Source: Candidatus Heimdallarchaeota archaeon B3_Heim (GTDB lineage: Archaea; Asgardarchaeota; Heimdallarchaeia; Hodarchaeales; Hodarchaeaceae). From it: 41,287 nucleotides of DNA. Below, piece by piece: positions 39,641-41,287 of this stretch. The notes beneath the pieces were generated by a model that saw only the letters and a program-made list of their open reading frames with translations, was not told where the DNA came from and did not search any database. The position numbers and the translations under genes were made by a program. Each line of letters opens with the position of its first letter. Within the stretch, counting starts at the first letter, position 1. The DNA is taken from NCBI GenBank assembly GCA_003144275.1, contig NJBF01000035.1, positions 1 through 41,287 on the forward strand, read 5' to 3'.

Positions 39641-40169
39641 TTTCCATCACAAATTTCTTTTTGATTTTTTTTTATCAATCGACACATAGTGTCTATAGTC
39701 AAAGTTATTCGATATATCACAAAAGAACAACTCTACCTATGGGAACTTCCATATAAATAAGGTTTTCTACTGTCAAGTTTGATTTTGTTTTCCTTACAAA
39801 AAAATTGCTTCTTTTGAACAATGTTTTTTTCAGCATACTTCGATGAGGTCGTTTTCCTCTACCATTTTAGTTTGAATATATTTCGCTTTAAATATCCTTA
39901 TAAGCATCTAATTGAAGTAAAAATTTCCTAATTGTCTTTTACACAAGGTTATATTCTACTAAGAGAATTCGTCGATTTTCCGTGAAAAAATACAAAAACC
40001 TAAATTCGTTTCTTAGTAGAGGAGTTATTGAAAAATACTTGTTTAGAGTTAATACATGCAAGGAAAACCAAGAAGTTTAACATAAATCTAGGGGGCAACT
40101 AAAAATAATTGAGGATAAGTAAAAGGATATTTGTTAAGATTTTCTCCTCCTTAGATTAAGAGTACGCTA
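39641..40169. other. Intergenic region upstream of cstA
   Basis: The stretch is very AT-rich and no gene is seen. A perfect palindrome GACAC-ATA-GTGTC lies at 39680-39692, 40 bp before the cstA start, and may be a regulatory site. Much of the rest could be the shared leader between cstA and the 3' end of the next gene. Confidence 0.4.
39680..39692. promoter_or_regulatory. Palindrome upstream of cstA
   Basis: GACACATAGTGTC is a perfect 5-bp dyad with a 3-nt centre, 40 bp upstream of the cstA ATG, in the position where a repressor or activator would contact the archaeal promoter. Confidence 0.4.
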
Positions 40170-40895
40170 TTAGCTTTTATCTACAAAGGTGTTAGTGAAA
40201 GAAAAAACAAAGTTTACCATATTCGTAATCAGGTCTGGCTCTTCTAATCGCCACAAAGTGAATATATGGGGATTATCAGGGCCAATAGAAATACGAATGA
40301 GATGATCAGCCAATTCTGATGATAATGACTTAATAGACTGTGCCATGAGCTTCCCATTGTTAGTTCTTACAATGAACCTATCCTCTGGAAGAACATCAAG
40401 ATTGTACGAAGACAAAGAAGAGAGACGTTTTGCTAACCGTTTCTGAGTCCTTTTATCCGTTACTGAAATAATTTCTAACTCCGATTTCTTCACTTTACCA
40501 TGTACTTTGTTCCCGAATGAGCCTTGGATGAGCAATTTATCATAGTCTGGACGAAAAAGCTTAAGAACATAATGAAACGCATTATCACGGTCCTCTAGGA
40601 TTACCATAAATTCAACCTTTTCTAATTTCCAGTCCTTAGGATCAGTAGAGACAGAAATCTTCAAACGTCTGTAACCACCCGAGTGTCCAACCTTATCTCC
40701 ATATATCTTGATAGATTTTACTAAAACAGCCCACAACTCTTTCATACGCTGCCGATTCTTCCGATTTCCATATAACATAACAACGACGACGATAATCAGT
40801 GCAATTGCGGTAGCATAAATTAAAAGTGGGGAATTTATGAGCTCATCAACCCAAGACATTATCATCAACCAGGCAATTCTCCGATAAGAGTTCAT
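40170..40895 (-). CDS. Membrane-anchored protein of unknown function
   Basis: The 241-residue protein has one membrane segment (about 22-42, SPLLIYATAIALIIVVVVML) followed by a basic stretch and a soluble domain of about 180 residues with strands such as YRRLKISVSTD, VEFMVILEDRD and DKLLIQGSFGN. By the positive-inside rule the soluble domain faces the cytoplasm. An alternative start is the ATG at 40856 (MSWVDELINS), which would leave the membrane segment close to the N-terminus. No family is recognised. Confidence 0.65.
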   Translation of the reverse strand: MNSYRRIAWLMIMSWVDELINSPLLIYATAIALIIVVVVMLYGNRKNRQRMKELWAVLVKSIKIYGDKVGHSGGYRRLKISVSTDPKDWKLEKVEFMVILEDRDNAFHYVLKLFRPDYDKLLIQGSFGNKVHGKVKKSELEIISVTDKRTQKRLAKRLSSLSSYNLDVLPEDRFIVRTNNGKLMAQSIKSLSSELADHLIRISIGPDNPHIFTLWRLEEPDLITNMVNFVFSFTNTFVDKS

Positions 40896-41130
40896 AAGTG
40901 TGAAAAACGGCCGAACTTTTCTCTTTTTCTATCCCAAAAAAAATCTCTGATTGTAAACATATCCAATTGTTACTACAATACAGAAAAAAAATCTTTGAAC
41001 TTTGTGATAGTTGTAATCAAAAATACTAGAGATGTGCGATTAACGAAAAATTCTTCTACTGAGGTAAAAGGTGTTCTGAAGTTGTTCCCTTAATAAATCT
41101 CTATTTCTCCATTCTCCACGGTATATACAA

Positions 41131-41172
41131 TGGTGAGATGTGCGCGAAATTTTATTTTTCGTTGTTTTGACA
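41131..41172 (+). repeat. Second copy of the segment at 22289-22334
   Basis: GGTGAGATGTGCGCGAAATT, then TTATTTTTCGTTGTTTTGAC and A, equals the start region of the truncated VWA gene except for one base. Upstream TATATAC is also shared. Here the frame is soon lost, so it is a non-coding copy. GAGATGTGCG also occurs alone at 41030. The rest of the 40896-41246 gap shows nothing else. Confidence 0.7.
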
Positions 41173-41246
41173 TTTCGGGGAAGAGTGGACTGTAATAATC
41201 CGACAATAATATGATTATTATTGAACAAGAGAGGTGAGGAGAACAT

Positions 41247-41287
41247 TTGACCAAAAATGACCCTAACACTACTCTTGTTCGGTTATG
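41247..41287 (+). CDS. Start of a gene running off the window
   Basis: A strong ribosome binding site GAGGTGAGGAG ends 5 nt before a TTG at 41247 that opens a frame beginning LTKNDPNTTLVRL (first codon read as Met) to the window end. An ATG at 41257 in another frame is the alternative but is poorly spaced. Too short to identify. Confidence 0.4.
   Translation, partial: MTKNDPNTTLVRL

Noticed and set aside
41040..41246. Minus-strand frame of 68 codons
   Set aside because: It runs across the duplicated non-coding segment and has no ribosome binding site or recognisable protein features.

Overview
The window looks like a piece of an AT-rich archaeal chromosome, most probably from an Asgard archaeon. 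The evidence is a gelsolin-like domain protein (15045-15401), a 52-residue protein with exact RING-finger cysteine/histidine spacing (15692-15850), two tandem Get3/ArsA-like ATPases (33845-35877), archaeal-type promoters, short operators and TTG/GTG starts. The lineage is an inference: no rRNA or ribosomal protein gene is present to fix it.

Layout. (1) 1-970 is bacterial in flavour: a solitary HI1420-type antitoxin, two intergenic motifs common in bacterial genomes, and a nucleotidyltransferase domain fused in frame to a truncated methyltransferase. (2) 970-8971, all minus strand, is a compact operon of sugar or small-molecule chemistry: NDP-sugar epimerase, GT4 glycosyltransferase, two radical-SAM/SPASM enzymes, a WG-repeat protein, a carbamoyltransferase, a histidine phosphatase and the methyltransferase remnant. 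(3) 9006-11731 holds nucleases around an odd tRNA gene: a Zc3h12a/NYN-type RNase, the tRNA-like gene with a 14-bp continuous anticodon helix, a HEPN protein ending 2 nt before the tRNA, and a divergent PD-(D/E)XK nuclease. (4) 11974-15401 is a region of decay: a complete 1279-bp insertion sequence, a sulfide:quinone reductase remnant, a gene split by one in-frame stop, a chemoreceptor tail, then the gelsolin-like gene. (5) 15692-22166 has the RING-like protein, an archaeal radical-SAM enzyme and two ABC-2 exporter operons, each behind its own set of repeated operators. (6) 22303-25973 has a 5'-truncated VWA/surface protein, endonuclease V and an iodotyrosine-deiodinase-like flavoenzyme. (7) 26296-29222 is a nickel ECF transporter operon (NikM-N-Q-O) ending in nikR. 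(8) 29219-32662 has a broken aspartate-semialdehyde dehydrogenase, an ArsM-ArsR fusion behind its own operator, and a class V aminotransferase. (9) 32775-41287 has small membrane proteins, the ArsA/Get3 pair, a DUF2148 protein, CstA with a hairpin terminator, and a membrane-anchored unknown.

The strongest unexplained structure is a dispersed repeat of about 40-55 bp, present seven times between 9.7 and 31.4 kb, always in the same orientation and always intergenic. One copy is split precisely by the insertion sequence with a 4-bp target duplication. Several copies sit 30-80 bp downstream of a plus-strand stop codon and contain a short palindrome followed by a T run, so they may act as terminators or 3'-end elements. 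Other points of interest are the ArsA/Get3 pair, in which the second copy has Asn where the catalytic switch Asp is expected, the tRNA/HEPN/NYN neighbourhood, and the radical-SAM/carbamoyltransferase cluster.
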